Source of the DNA: RGIG3009 sp045595845
GTDB lineage: Bacteria; Bacillota; Clostridia; Oscillospirales; Acutalibacteraceae
Assembly (NCBI GenBank): GCA_045595845.1
Contig: JAZOBF010000043.1
Location: 10,904 to 74,903 of the forward strand
DNA: 64,000 nt
Reading direction: 5' to 3'
Part shown: positions 31,897-40,484 of the stretch, piece by piece
How positions within the stretch are numbered: position 1 is the first letter of the stretch
Layout: each line of letters opens with the position of its first letter
Translations under genes and position numbers: made by a program
The notes under the pieces: model-generated
Told to the model about the DNA's origin: nothing
Seen by the model: the letters and a program-made list of their open reading frames with translations, nothing else
Database searches by the model: none

Positions 31897-31913
31897 GTTT
31901 TGGGAGGGATACG

Positions 31914-32537
31914 ATGTTTGAACGACTCAAAGAGGATATCGCGGTCGTACGGGAAAAAGACCCCGCCGCGCGCTCAACTCTGGAAATTTTATTGTTATAT
32001 AACGGACTCAAGGCGGTTCGGGCACATCGGCGTGCCAACTGGTGCTACCGCCACGGCTTTAAGTTTTGGGCGCGCTTTATTTCCCAGCACGCCCTTCGCC
32101 GTACCGGCATTGAGATTCATCCCGCGGCAACCATTGGGCGGCGGTTGTTCATCGACCACGGCACAGGCGTTGTGATTGGCGAGACCACCGTCATCGGTGA
32201 TGATTGCACGCTGTATCAGGGTGTAACGCTCGGCGGTACGGGCAAGGATAAAGGGAAACGCCACCCGACACTCGGCAATCGGGTGATGGTGGGTGCAGGC
32301 GCAAAGGTGCTCGGGCCGATTGAAATCGGCGATCATGTGCGCATTGCCGCCGGTGCGGTGGTACTGCAAAACATCCCGTCGGATTCCACGGCGGTGGGCG
32401 TGCCGGCACGCGTGGTGCGGCGATATGGAGAAAAGGTGCCCGAACTGGATCAGGTGAATATTCCCGATCCGGTCGCACAAGAGATTCAGCGCTTGGAACA
32501 GCGTATTGACGAATTACTGCAAAACGGAGGGAACTGA
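31914..32537 (+). CDS. cysE: Serine O-acetyltransferase
   Basis: 207 residues. The left-handed beta-helix hexapeptide repeats show as IGRRLFIDHGTGVVIGETTVIGDDCTLY, GVTLGGTGKDKGKRHPTLGN and VMVGAGAKVLGPIEIGD. The catalytic His and Asp of the DHGTG motif are present. It makes O-acetylserine, the precursor of cysteine. GGGAGGG precedes the ATG at 31914, right after the T-box terminator. cysS follows three bases after its stop. Confidence 0.95.
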   Translation: MFERLKEDIAVVREKDPAARSTLEILLLYNGLKAVRAHRRANWCYRHGFKFWARFISQHALRRTGIEIHPAATIGRRLFIDHGTGVVIGETTVIGDDCTLYQGVTLGGTGKDKGKRHPTLGNRVMVGAGAKVLGPIEIGDHVRIAAGAVVLQNIPSDSTAVGVPARVVRRYGEKVPELDQVNIPDPVAQEIQRLEQRIDELLQNGGN

Positions 32538-32540
32538 CAC

Positions 32541-33935
32541 ATGAAAGTTTACAACACAATGGCGAGAGAAAAAGAAGAACTCGTCACACTCGAACCCGGA
32601 GTTGTTCGGATTTACGCTTGTGGTCCGACTGTATACAACTATATCCACATTGGCAATGCGCGCCCGCTTTGCGTGTTTGATGTATTGCGTCGGTATCTGG
32701 AATGGCGGGGATATACCGTCAAGTTTGTGCAGAACTTTACCGATATTGACGATAAAATCATTCGCCGCGCCAACGAGGAGAATGTGGCGTATGATGTGAT
32801 CGCCGAGCGGTACATCGAGGAATTTTGGAAAGATGCGAAGGGGCTTGGTGTGCGGGAAGCGACCGTGCACCCGCGTGCGACTGAAAACATGGGCGAGATT
32901 ATCGACATTATTCGCACTTTGGAAGAAAAGGGTTACGCCTACAAAGCCCAAAACGGGGATGTGTATTTCCGCACCCGTAAGGACGAGGGCTACGGCAAGT
33001 TATCCCACCAACCCATTGACGATTTGGAGTCAGGGGCACGCATTGGTATCGGCGAAGAAAAAGAAGATGCGTTGGATTTTGCACTTTGGAAAGCGGCAAA
33101 ACCGGGCGAACCGTATTGGGAGTCGCCGTGGAGCGAGGGACGCCCCGGCTGGCACATTGAGTGTTCCGCTATGGCGCGCCGCTATCTTGGTGAGTCGATT
33201 GATATTCATTGCGGCGGTCAGGATTTAATTTTCCCCCACCACGAAAACGAGGTGGCACAGAGCGAATGCTGTAACGGTGCGCCGTTTGCGCGTTATTGGA
33301 TGCACAACGGCTATATCAATGTGGATAACAAGAAAATGTCGAAATCTCTCGGCAATTTCTTTACGGTGCGCGATGTAGCGGAGAAGTTTGGATACGAACC
33401 GATTCGGTTTTTCCTGATTTCTTCTTCTTATCGCAGTCCGATTAACTATAACAACGAAAGCATCGAACAGGCAAAAGCGGCATTAGATCGGTTGTACAAT
33501 TGCCTCAACGCACTCGAATTTGCGCTTAAAAATGCGCCCGCAGGTGAAGCGGATGCGGCGGTACTGGCATTTTGTGACAAACGCCGCGAACAATTTATTG
33601 AGGCAATGGACGACGACCTGAACACAGCAGACGGCATTTCCGCCGTGTTTGAACTTGTCAAAGACTGCAACTTGATGATTGCCGACGGACAACCGAGCGA
33701 AGGCAGTTGTAAAGCGGCTTTGTCGCTGTTTAAAGAGCTGACCGAAGTATTGGGCTTGTTATACAACCGCCGTGAAGACGGTGATGATTCGGATATTGAA
33801 GCGATGATTGAACAGCGCCGTGTCGCGCGTGCGGAGAAAAACTGGGCGGAATCCGATCGTATTCGTGATGAACTCAAAGCAATGGGCGTTGTGGTGGAAG
33901 ATACACCGCAAGGCATGAAATGGCACCGCGTATGA
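32541..33935 (+). CDS. cysS: Cysteinyl-tRNA synthetase
   Basis: 464 residues, class I synthetase with HIGN in YNYIHIGNARP (HIGH motif), zinc ligands CGPTVYN, WHIECSAMA and HHENE, and KKMSKSLGNF. It charges tRNA(Cys). Pairing with cysE behind one cysteine T-box is a known and sensible arrangement, since both respond to low Cys-tRNA. It overlaps the next small membrane gene by four bases. Confidence 0.98.
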   Translation: MKVYNTMAREKEELVTLEPGVVRIYACGPTVYNYIHIGNARPLCVFDVLRRYLEWRGYTVKFVQNFTDIDDKIIRRANEENVAYDVIAERYIEEFWKDAKGLGVREATVHPRATENMGEIIDIIRTLEEKGYAYKAQNGDVYFRTRKDEGYGKLSHQPIDDLESGARIGIGEEKEDALDFALWKAAKPGEPYWESPWSEGRPGWHIECSAMARRYLGESIDIHCGGQDLIFPHHENEVAQSECCNGAPFARYWMHNGYINVDNKKMSKSLGNFFTVRDVAEKFGYEPIRFFLISSSYRSPINYNNESIEQAKAALDRLYNCLNALEFALKNAPAGEADAAVLAFCDKRREQFIEAMDDDLNTADGISAVFELVKDCNLMIADGQPSEGSCKAALSLFKELTEVLGLLYNRREDGDDSDIEAMIEQRRVARAEKNWAESDRIRDELKAMGVVVEDTPQGMKWHRV

Positions 33936-34471
33936 AAAAACAGTTTGTAAAATCACTGCTATATGCCGCGTTGACCATCGGTTTTTTGGTTTTCATCGGT
34001 ATGTATCATACCGGCTTGCATAAAATTGATCAAATTGATGTATCCTATTTCAGGGCACAACGATTGATTTTTATTATCGGCGCCGTACTGCTTGGTATCG
34101 GCATATCCATTCGCAAGATTCACAAAGCCGATGCATGGTTTTTATCGTTGCTGGGCGGAGGACTGCTATGTGCGTTTGTGGTGTTGTTTTTATCGTTCGG
34201 CGGTTTGTCCGGGGCATTTGATGCTATCGGTTACGCGGCGGCGAATGCACAACTCGTGATTCTGGACACAGCGGCGATCGCTTGTTTTGTGCGGTGTGCG
34301 GTACTCAGCGGCGGATTGCGTGAGGCGGCCGCGCCGCAGAAATGGGTAGCGCGGCTGACCTGTGCTGTACTCGCCGTGGTCATGGTGTGCCTTATCATTA
34401 CGGGAACCGGTATCCGATTTGCGCAGTATGATGAAACGGCGTCGGAGGGGTACGGGTATACCGAGTGTTAA
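33932..34471 (+). CDS. Four-helix membrane protein of unknown function
   Basis: 179 residues with about five hydrophobic stretches: near residues 7-25, 42-62, 72-93, 105-125 and 140-160. No recognised motif. It begins inside the cysS stop (ATGA) and so belongs to the Cys T-box operon, which hints at a link with cysteine or sulfur supply (inference from position only). Confidence 0.65.
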   Translation: MKKQFVKSLLYAALTIGFLVFIGMYHTGLHKIDQIDVSYFRAQRLIFIIGAVLLGIGISIRKIHKADAWFLSLLGGGLLCAFVVLFLSFGGLSGAFDAIGYAAANAQLVILDTAAIACFVRCAVLSGGLREAAAPQKWVARLTCAVLAVVMVCLIITGTGIRFAQYDETASEGYGYTEC

Positions 34472-34482
34472 GGGGATAGGAT

Positions 34483-34701
34483 ATGTTCTCAAAAGCAGAA
34501 TCCATTACGATGCAGTTATCCGGAGTGCACGATGTTGCCACACAAAAGGCGGCGGTGCAGGCACTTAAGGGAATAAACGGTGTGCGTACAGTATCGGTTG
34601 ACCGACGGCGTGCGGTGGCAGATGTCACTTTCTTTCCGGAAAAGACCACCGTGTCGGCGCTGACGCAGGCGTTGGCAGATGCCGGCTTTTCGGTAATATG
34701 A
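34483..34701 (+). CDS. HMA-fold protein lacking the CxxC metal site
   Basis: 72 residues with the beta-alpha-beta-beta-alpha-beta pattern of heavy-metal-associated domains: AAVQALKGINGVRTVSVDRRRAVADVTFFPEKT is followed by LTQALADAGFSV. The metal loop that normally reads MxCxxC is GVHDVAT here, so no cysteine remains. GGGGATAGGAT precedes the ATG. It is last in the cysE-cysS operon. Loss of both cysteines argues against copper carriage. Confidence 0.75.
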   Translation: MFSKAESITMQLSGVHDVATQKAAVQALKGINGVRTVSVDRRRAVADVTFFPEKTTVSALTQALADAGFSVI

Positions 34702-34704
34702 CAA

Positions 34705-34739
34705 AAACGAACCGCTCTCAATACGAGAGCGGTTCGTTT
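34705..34739. terminator. Bidirectional intrinsic terminator
   Basis: A 15-pair stem AAACGAACCGCTCTC/GAGAGCGGTTCGTTT with a five-base loop, between the converging cys operon and ldh. Confidence 0.92.
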
Positions 34740-35688
34740 ATTGCAATTGAGCATACGATTCACGCAAGGTTTCACAAGAAGCGTGAAACAGTGCCTGTTC
34801 CTCATCATTTAAAACCATCTCATGAATTCGCCGTACGCCGTTGTGGCAAATCACACAGGGAACACCCACAAACACATCGTGTTCCCCATATTCTCCCAGC
34901 AGCTTGGCGGAGACGGTCAACACGCTGTTTTCATCTCCCAAAATGGCTTTTGTAATGCGTACCAAGGACATACCGATTCCGTAATAGGTAGCACTTTTGG
35001 CGCGAATGATTTTTTGCGCGGCATCACGCACCTCGTTTTCCACGCGGCGCAGCTCCTCCCAACTGCTGTACCCTTGCGGCGGATCGGTACAAATATCCGC
35101 GAGCGGGCGGGTGGCAATGGTAGCGCGCGACCAAGGCACGAACTCGCTGTCGCCGTGTTCGCCGATGACATACGCATGAACATTCCGCGGGTCAACCGAT
35201 AACAAGTCCCCCAGCAAATACCGCAATCGCGCGGTGTCGAGTGCGGTGCCGCTTCCGATCACACGGCGCGGGTTGAAACCTGACATACTGCAGGCGATTT
35301 GTGTCATAATATCCACCGGATTGGTAGCGACTAAAAAAATGCCGTTAAATCCCGAACGAACCACGGGGCCGACAATGGACGAAAACACTTCGGCATTTCG
35401 GCGCAACAGATCTAACCGTGATTCGCCGGGCTTTTGTGCGACACCGGCGCAGATGACGACAATATCCGCGTTTTCACAATCATGGTAATCGCCCGCATAG
35501 ATACGCATGGCGGAAGAGGCAAATGCCAGACCGTGGTTTAAATCCATCGCCTCGCCTTCCGCGCGCTCGCGGTTTTTATCAATGAGCACCAGCTCGTCGC
35601 ATACACCTTGATTGAGCAGAGCGTATGCGTAACTCATACCGACCATTCCCGTACCGACAAGTACGATTTTACGATTATCTCGAGCCAT
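34738..35688 (-). CDS. ldh: L-lactate dehydrogenase
   Basis: 316 residues. NAD loop VLVGTGMVGMSYAYAL, substrate-binding GVAQKPGESRLDLLRRN, VATNPVDI, and the catalytic-His motif IGEHGDSEFVPWS are all present. It reduces pyruvate to L-lactate in fermentation. The ATG at 35688 is used; GGAGGGA sits six T residues upstream, inside a hairpin. It lies last after alr and an AraC gene on the same strand. Confidence 0.96.
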   Translation of the reverse strand: MARDNRKIVLVGTGMVGMSYAYALLNQGVCDELVLIDKNRERAEGEAMDLNHGLAFASSAMRIYAGDYHDCENADIVVICAGVAQKPGESRLDLLRRNAEVFSSIVGPVVRSGFNGIFLVATNPVDIMTQIACSMSGFNPRRVIGSGTALDTARLRYLLGDLLSVDPRNVHAYVIGEHGDSEFVPWSRATIATRPLADICTDPPQGYSSWEELRRVENEVRDAAQKIIRAKSATYYGIGMSLVRITKAILGDENSVLTVSAKLLGEYGEHDVFVGVPCVICHNGVRRIHEMVLNDEEQALFHASCETLRESYAQLQ

Positions 35689-35726
35689 AAAAAATCCCTC
35701 CTGCACGATAGTATGTGTAGGAGGGA
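35689..35726 (-). terminator. Hairpin with T-tract that covers the ldh ribosome site
   Basis: On the minus strand TCCCTCCTACA pairs with TGCAGGAGGGA (one A-C mismatch), followed by TTTTTT that ends at the ldh ATG. The 3' arm contains the GGAGGGA ribosome site. It can end transcription coming from the AraC gene and hide the site in any read-through message. Confidence 0.75.
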
Positions 35727-35735
35727 TAAAAATAC

Positions 35736-36620
35736 TCAGTTTGCTTGTACGGACAGGGTATATTCCCGCGGTGTCATGCCGGTGGCCTGCTTAAAATGAC
35801 GGGAGAAATATTGTACGGATGTATACCCGAGACGGTCTGCAATCTGGGTGATATTCCCATCACTTTCTCTGAGTAAAATTTTGGCTTGATCAATTTTTAA
35901 CATACGGTAGTATTCCATGACGCCCCGACCGGTGACGGTCTTGAAAATCCGTTTGAGATTGGTGGCACTTTGGGCGGAATAACGACAGATTACGGAGAAA
36001 GACAGGTTATCACTTAAGTGGTCTTCCATGTACGCGATAATACGGTTGACCAAATCGTTGTCGGAACGGGTTTTGATGGAGGAAGACAGTTTGACGGGTT
36101 CATTCTCTAAGGCGGTATCACGAATCATATCGATGAGCAAGGTTTCCAAATATAAGGTGATCAGTTGCTCGCTGCCGAACGGTGCATCGGGGTTAAGGTT
36201 CATTTGCAGTGTGTACGGATCGCCGAGCGGGCCGTCGAAAGCGCGTCGCCCTTCTTCGATGATGCGGGCGAGAAGTTCGCGTTGCCGCGTGGTAAAACAG
36301 GTGATTTTATTTTCAAAAAATGCCATGGCGGGAGACTGACAGACAAAGGAGATGATCACAAGATTCGGCGCAACGGAACCGTTTGCGTATAAGTTATGGA
36401 ATTCATTCGGTTTGTGAAAAATAACTTCGCCTTGTGTCAGTTCAAAGTTTTCGTTTTCCGCCAACACTTCGACGCGACCTTTATCTACATACACCAGTTC
36501 CCAAAAATCATGCGATTCCCCTTCAAACACATAGTTTTTCGCGTGTTCAAAGTAGTGTACGGTAACGATAGCCTCTACCGCAATTTCACGGCGCATAATC
36601 GTCGGAACATAGTTGGGCAT
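35736..36620 (-). CDS. AraC-family regulator with cupin sensor domain
   Basis: 294 residues. The N-terminal cupin-like half contains HDFWELVYVDKGRVEVLAENENFELTQGEVIFH broken by two beta turns. The C-terminal 100 residues carry two AraC helix-turn-helix units, LSFSVICRYSAQSATNLKRIFK and ITQIADRLGYTSVQYFSRHFKQATGMTPREY. AAAGGAGA lies before the ATG. It sits between alr and ldh. A role in controlling one of them is possible but not shown. Confidence 0.9.
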   Translation of the reverse strand: MPNYVPTIMRREIAVEAIVTVHYFEHAKNYVFEGESHDFWELVYVDKGRVEVLAENENFELTQGEVIFHKPNEFHNLYANGSVAPNLVIISFVCQSPAMAFFENKITCFTTRQRELLARIIEEGRRAFDGPLGDPYTLQMNLNPDAPFGSEQLITLYLETLLIDMIRDTALENEPVKLSSSIKTRSDNDLVNRIIAYMEDHLSDNLSFSVICRYSAQSATNLKRIFKTVTGRGVMEYYRMLKIDQAKILLRESDGNITQIADRLGYTSVQYFSRHFKQATGMTPREYTLSVQAN

Positions 36621-36647
36621 CGTGAATGTCTCCTTTCTTACTTATTT

Positions 36648-37781
36648 TTAACCGGTCTTTTCCCGGTATATCCGCGCAACGCGCTTGTTGATGGCACACA
36701 AAATATCGTACGGAATGGTATGAGCAAAACGGGAAAAGCTTTCGACTGAGAGGTCGGTGGTTCCGAACAGGGTGACTGTTGTACCAACTTCCACCCGCGG
36801 AATATCCGTAATATCAATCAGGCATTGATCCATGCACACGCGGCCGATGCCGGGGGCACGATGCCCATTGACGGATACTTCAAAATTGCCGGAAGCGTGC
36901 CACGGTAAGCCATCGGCGTAGCCGATCGGCAAGGTAGCCAGGGTGGTTTCGCGGGGACAGGTGAAGGTGTGACCGTAACTGACGGCGGTTCCCGCGGGCA
37001 CGGTCTTGATTTGTGAAACCACGGATTTGAGTGTCATGACAGGACGCAACGGCAGAGGATGCGTTGCGTCGGCAAGCGGGGAAGCTCCGTACAGCGCGAT
37101 ACCCACACGCACCATATCCAGATGCATATCGGGGAACCGTAAAGCGGCGGCGCTTGCACAACAATGACGCAGAGGGAAGGTAATACCGCGCGCTTTCAGA
37201 GTGTTGATTACATCGGTGAACCGCTTAAACTGCAGGCGGGTGACAGCATCGCTTGTCGGCTCATCTGCTGCGGCGAAATGCGTAAAGATACCGTCTGCGC
37301 GCAAATGCGGTAATGAACAGGTGCGAACAATCGCGTCCACGGGGGGGAGCGTATCGTCTTGACAGAAAAACCCGATACGGGACATACCGGTATCGATTTT
37401 CAAGTGAATGCTGACCGTGACACCCGCCGCCGCCGCTGCCTCTTCCAAGGCTTCTGCATAGCAGACATCCAACGCCGTTTGCGTAATGTTATGGGCGGCG
37501 AGTGTAGCCGCATGTTCAGGCGGGGTATACGCAAAAATTAAAATGGGGGCGGTGATACCGTTTTGGCGGAGTTCCAACGCTTCGTCCAAGTTGGAAACGC
37601 CGAAAAAATCCGCATCTGCCAGTTTTTTTGCAACAGCGACGGCACCGTGCCCATAAGCGTCTGCTTTTACGACTGCCATGCAACGGCAATCGGGGGATAT
37701 GTGGCTTTTAAACATCTGATAGTTGGCATGTAGGGCATCTAAATCTACTTCTGCCCAAGTACGGCGTAAAAAGTCGGACAC
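36648..37781 (-). CDS. alr: Alanine racemase
   Basis: 377 residues. The PLP lysine is in VVKADAYGHGA, the substrate motif is KIDTGMSRIGF, and the C-terminal part has GIALYGASP, SYGHTFTCP, GYADGLP and RVCMDQCLIDI. It makes D-alanine for peptidoglycan. The GTG at 37781 follows AAAGGTGG by eight bases and gives the family's normal length; several earlier in-frame starts lack a ribosome site. Catalytic Tyr of the second half is in VSYGH. Confidence 0.95.
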   Translation of the reverse strand: MSDFLRRTWAEVDLDALHANYQMFKSHISPDCRCMAVVKADAYGHGAVAVAKKLADADFFGVSNLDEALELRQNGITAPILIFAYTPPEHAATLAAHNITQTALDVCYAEALEEAAAAAGVTVSIHLKIDTGMSRIGFFCQDDTLPPVDAIVRTCSLPHLRADGIFTHFAAADEPTSDAVTRLQFKRFTDVINTLKARGITFPLRHCCASAAALRFPDMHLDMVRVGIALYGASPLADATHPLPLRPVMTLKSVVSQIKTVPAGTAVSYGHTFTCPRETTLATLPIGYADGLPWHASGNFEVSVNGHRAPGIGRVCMDQCLIDITDIPRVEVGTTVTLFGTTDLSVESFSRFAHTIPYDILCAINKRVARIYREKTG

Positions 37782-37875
37782 AATCACAGCCACCTTTCCG
37801 AAATATACCTTACTCCCGTATTCAGTATAGCGGTTTACCATAAAATAATCAAGAAGAAAATCGTCTGAAAAAGCG

Positions 37876-37904
37876 TTGCACATGGTGCATAGGCATGATA
37901 TACT
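37876..37904 (+). promoter_or_regulatory. Promoter of the DUF1538-PII operon
   Basis: TTGCAC and TATACT with a 17-base spacer, 33 bases before the DUF1538 start. Confidence 0.7.
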
Positions 37905-37936
37905 GAACAATAGTGATTATAAAAGGTGGTGTGGGA

Positions 37937-39469
37937 ATGAATCCGAAATTACGGGAAAAGACAAGAGAATCTCTTTCCGCGGTTCTCCCCATTACCGGTA
38001 TCATGCTGCTTATCAGCATTGTGTTGGTTCCGCTGGACCTTGGAACGATGGTCATGTTTGTTGCGGGAGCGGTTCTGCTCATTTTCGGCATGGGATTTTT
38101 CCAATTAGGAGCCGAAATGGCGATGACGCCGATTGGTGAGGGTATCGGCGTACAAATGACCAAAACCAAACGGTTTGCGCTGGTGTTGGTAATTGGTTTC
38201 GTCATGGGTATTATTATTACCGTTTCCGAGCCCGATCTTCAGGTTCTGGCAGAACAAGTACCGTCGGTACCGAATTTGACATTGATCTTAACGGTCGCGT
38301 TAGGCGTTGGACTGTTTCTTGCATTGGCGGTTGCTCGTATCAAGTGGAAGATCGACTTGTCACGGTTATTAATCGTTTTGTATGCCGTGTTGATTACCGC
38401 CTCCTTTTTTGTCCCTCGTGAATTTTTGGCGGTTGCGTTTGATTCCGGCGGTGTGACGACGGGCCCGATGACGGTGCCGTTCATTATGGCAATGGGTGTG
38501 GGCTTGGCATCGTTGCGAAATGACCGCGATTCGGCAAGTGACAGCTTTGGTCTGGTCGCTTTGTCCAGTATCGGTCCCATCTTGGCAGTACTGGTGCTCG
38601 GTTGTTTTTACAAACCAACCGAAGCGGCATATTCGCTGGGTGAGGTGGCGTCGGTCGCAACCACGCGTGATGTGATACGGGTATTTGTTGAGCAGATGCC
38701 CACTTATATTGCCGAAGTGTTGGTGTCACTTTTCCCCATCGCACTTGTATTTCTGTTGTTCCAATTGGCCACGCGCCGCTATCACAGACGACAAGTCAAG
38801 CGTATCGTCGTAGGTGTTGTTTATACATATATCGGTTTAGTTCTCTTCCTTTGCGGTGTCAATGTCGGGTTTGCACCGGTCGGCGCCTCGCTCGGCAAGG
38901 CGTTGGCGACCTTGCCGTACAACTGGGTATTGGTGCCGATTGGTATGTTGATCGGGTATTATATCGTCAAAGCTGAACCCGCCATTCAAGTGCTTAACCA
39001 CCAAGTTGAAAATGTTACGGATGGCGCGATTTCCGTAAAAGCCATGAACCGTTCCATGTCAATTGGTGTGGCAATCAGTATCGGGCTTGCCATGCTACGC
39101 GTGCTGATGGGCATCCCGATTGCTTGGATTGTGGTACCGGGATATATCATCGCACTTACCTTATCGTTGTTTGTACCGAAGATTTTTGTCGGTATTGCCT
39201 TTGACTCGGGCGGTGTTGCCAGCGGACCGATGACCTCGACCTTCTTGTTACCGCTCAGTATCGGGGTGTGTCAGGCACTTGGCGGTGATTTGATGACCGA
39301 TGCATTCGGCGTGGTCGCGCTGGTGGCGTTGACACCGCTGGTGGCGATACAAATCATGGGGCTCATCTATCGTCTTAAAACCGATAAACTGCAAAAACGC
39401 GCCCTTATGCATCCCGGTCTTACCGCTGACAGCGATGCCATTATTGATTTGGAAGAGGGGGTTCTATGA
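37937..39469 (+). CDS. DUF1538 membrane protein
   Basis: 510 residues with about 12 membrane helices arranged as an internal duplication. The signature FDSGGVTTGPMTVPFIMAMGVG in the first half recurs as FDSGGVASGPMTSTFLLPLSIGV in the second, as does the AEMAMTPIG/VKAEPAIQVL region. This is the DUF1538 family of presumed ion or small-solute transporters. It overlaps the next gene, a double PII-like protein, by four bases, which implies that PII gates it. Start ATG at 37937 follows AAAGGTGG. Confidence 0.9.
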   Translation: MNPKLREKTRESLSAVLPITGIMLLISIVLVPLDLGTMVMFVAGAVLLIFGMGFFQLGAEMAMTPIGEGIGVQMTKTKRFALVLVIGFVMGIIITVSEPDLQVLAEQVPSVPNLTLILTVALGVGLFLALAVARIKWKIDLSRLLIVLYAVLITASFFVPREFLAVAFDSGGVTTGPMTVPFIMAMGVGLASLRNDRDSASDSFGLVALSSIGPILAVLVLGCFYKPTEAAYSLGEVASVATTRDVIRVFVEQMPTYIAEVLVSLFPIALVFLLFQLATRRYHRRQVKRIVVGVVYTYIGLVLFLCGVNVGFAPVGASLGKALATLPYNWVLVPIGMLIGYYIVKAEPAIQVLNHQVENVTDGAISVKAMNRSMSIGVAISIGLAMLRVLMGIPIAWIVVPGYIIALTLSLFVPKIFVGIAFDSGGVASGPMTSTFLLPLSIGVCQALGGDLMTDAFGVVALVALTPLVAIQIMGLIYRLKTDKLQKRALMHPGLTADSDAIIDLEEGVL

Positions 39470-40152
39470 TGGAACGACAGGAATCGTATCAAGTGTTGAT
39501 GTTGATTGTCACCCCCAAATTAGCCGACAAAGCGGCCGATATGTTTCTCAAAAGTGCGCTACCCATTCAATATCGTCTCGGTGCTGAAGGGACGGCGTCC
39601 AGCGAGATTATGGATATGCTGGGGCTTGGCAGTATCGACAAAGGGGTGCTGATCAGCACGGTGCCCAAATCGTTTGGTCGTGTCATGCTCGATATGCTGC
39701 ATTCCGAACTTCGCCTTGATGCGGTGAACAGCGGCATCGCGTTCACCATTCCGCTGACGGCGGCGAGTAATCTTTTGATGCGTATGATGCAAAAAACCGC
39801 TGACGAGAGTGCCAACACAAACCAAGGAAAGGGTGAGAACACCATGGCAGGAAGAACACATACCTTAATCGCGGCGATTGTCAATCGCGGCTTTGGCGGC
39901 GAGGTTATGGATGCGGCGCGCACGGCGGGAGCGGGCGGCGGTTCGATCGTGCACAGTCGCAGCATCGGCAGCGAGGACGCCACGACATTCTGGGGACTCA
40001 GCTTACAAGAAGAAAAAGAAATCGTTCTCATTCTTGCCGAGGTGGAAAACAAACTGGCGATTATGAGTGCCGTCAGCGAAAAATGCGGCATGCATAGTGA
40101 AGCAAACGGACTGGTTTTGTCCCTTCCCATTGATGATGTGATGGGGTTATAA
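39466..40152 (+). CDS. Tandem PII-like (GlnB-fold) regulatory protein
   Basis: 228 residues, two GlnB-fold halves. The first spans about 1-105 (YQVLMLIVTPKLADKAADMFL...GSIDKGVLISTVPKSFGRVML). The second spans about 125-228 (HTLIAAIVNRGFGGEVMDAARTAGAGGGSIVHSR...EEKEIVLILAEVENKLAIMSAV). Halves are separated by a Gln/Asn-rich linker. The T-loop uridylylation Tyr of classic GlnB is not evident. Its start overlaps the DUF1538 stop, so the pair should work together as transporter and nucleotide-sensing regulator (inference). Confidence 0.85.
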   Translation: MMERQESYQVLMLIVTPKLADKAADMFLKSALPIQYRLGAEGTASSEIMDMLGLGSIDKGVLISTVPKSFGRVMLDMLHSELRLDAVNSGIAFTIPLTAASNLLMRMMQKTADESANTNQGKGENTMAGRTHTLIAAIVNRGFGGEVMDAARTAGAGGGSIVHSRSIGSEDATTFWGLSLQEEKEIVLILAEVENKLAIMSAVSEKCGMHSEANGLVLSLPIDDVMGL

Positions 40153-40160
40153 ATTGATAA

Positions 40161-40189
40161 AAAGCGAGGTGAATCACCTCGCTTTTTTT
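40161..40189 (+). terminator. Intrinsic terminator
   Basis: A 12-pair stem AAAGCGAGGTGA/TCACCTCGCTTT with a T-tract, after the PII gene. Confidence 0.88.
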
Positions 40190-40233
40190 GTTGCTATATC
40201 GGGATATACTAATCACACAGGAGGTGATGGGGA

Positions 40234-40473
40234 ATGTCCGATAAAAAGAAAGAGTTGGAAACACCGTTTTTGATGCCGATTGGCGGCTCACCCGAGACGG
40301 CGGAAGAAATGGTCAACAAATACGGCACCTACGAAATCCAGCCGACAGCTGACAGTGATCATGTCTTTCCCGCGATTGCGCAAGGTTTACCGAAAAATTT
40401 TGACGAACCGATTGACAAACCGCGTATAAAAGAAATACGCGAGGGAAAGGTTAATGACAAAGAAATACTTTGA
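40234..40473 (+). CDS. Unknown 79-residue protein upstream of spoVAE
   Basis: Soluble and charged: ETPFLMPIGGSPETAEEMVNKYGTYEIQP, then TADSDHVFPAIAQGLP and a basic C-terminus. AGGAGGTGA lies before the ATG. No motif recognised. It is followed 11 bases later by spoVAE, so the two are likely one sporulation transcript (inference). Confidence 0.75.
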   Translation: MSDKKKELETPFLMPIGGSPETAEEMVNKYGTYEIQPTADSDHVFPAIAQGLPKNFDEPIDKPRIKEIREGKVNDKEIL

Positions 40474-40484
40474 GAGGTGTCCGC

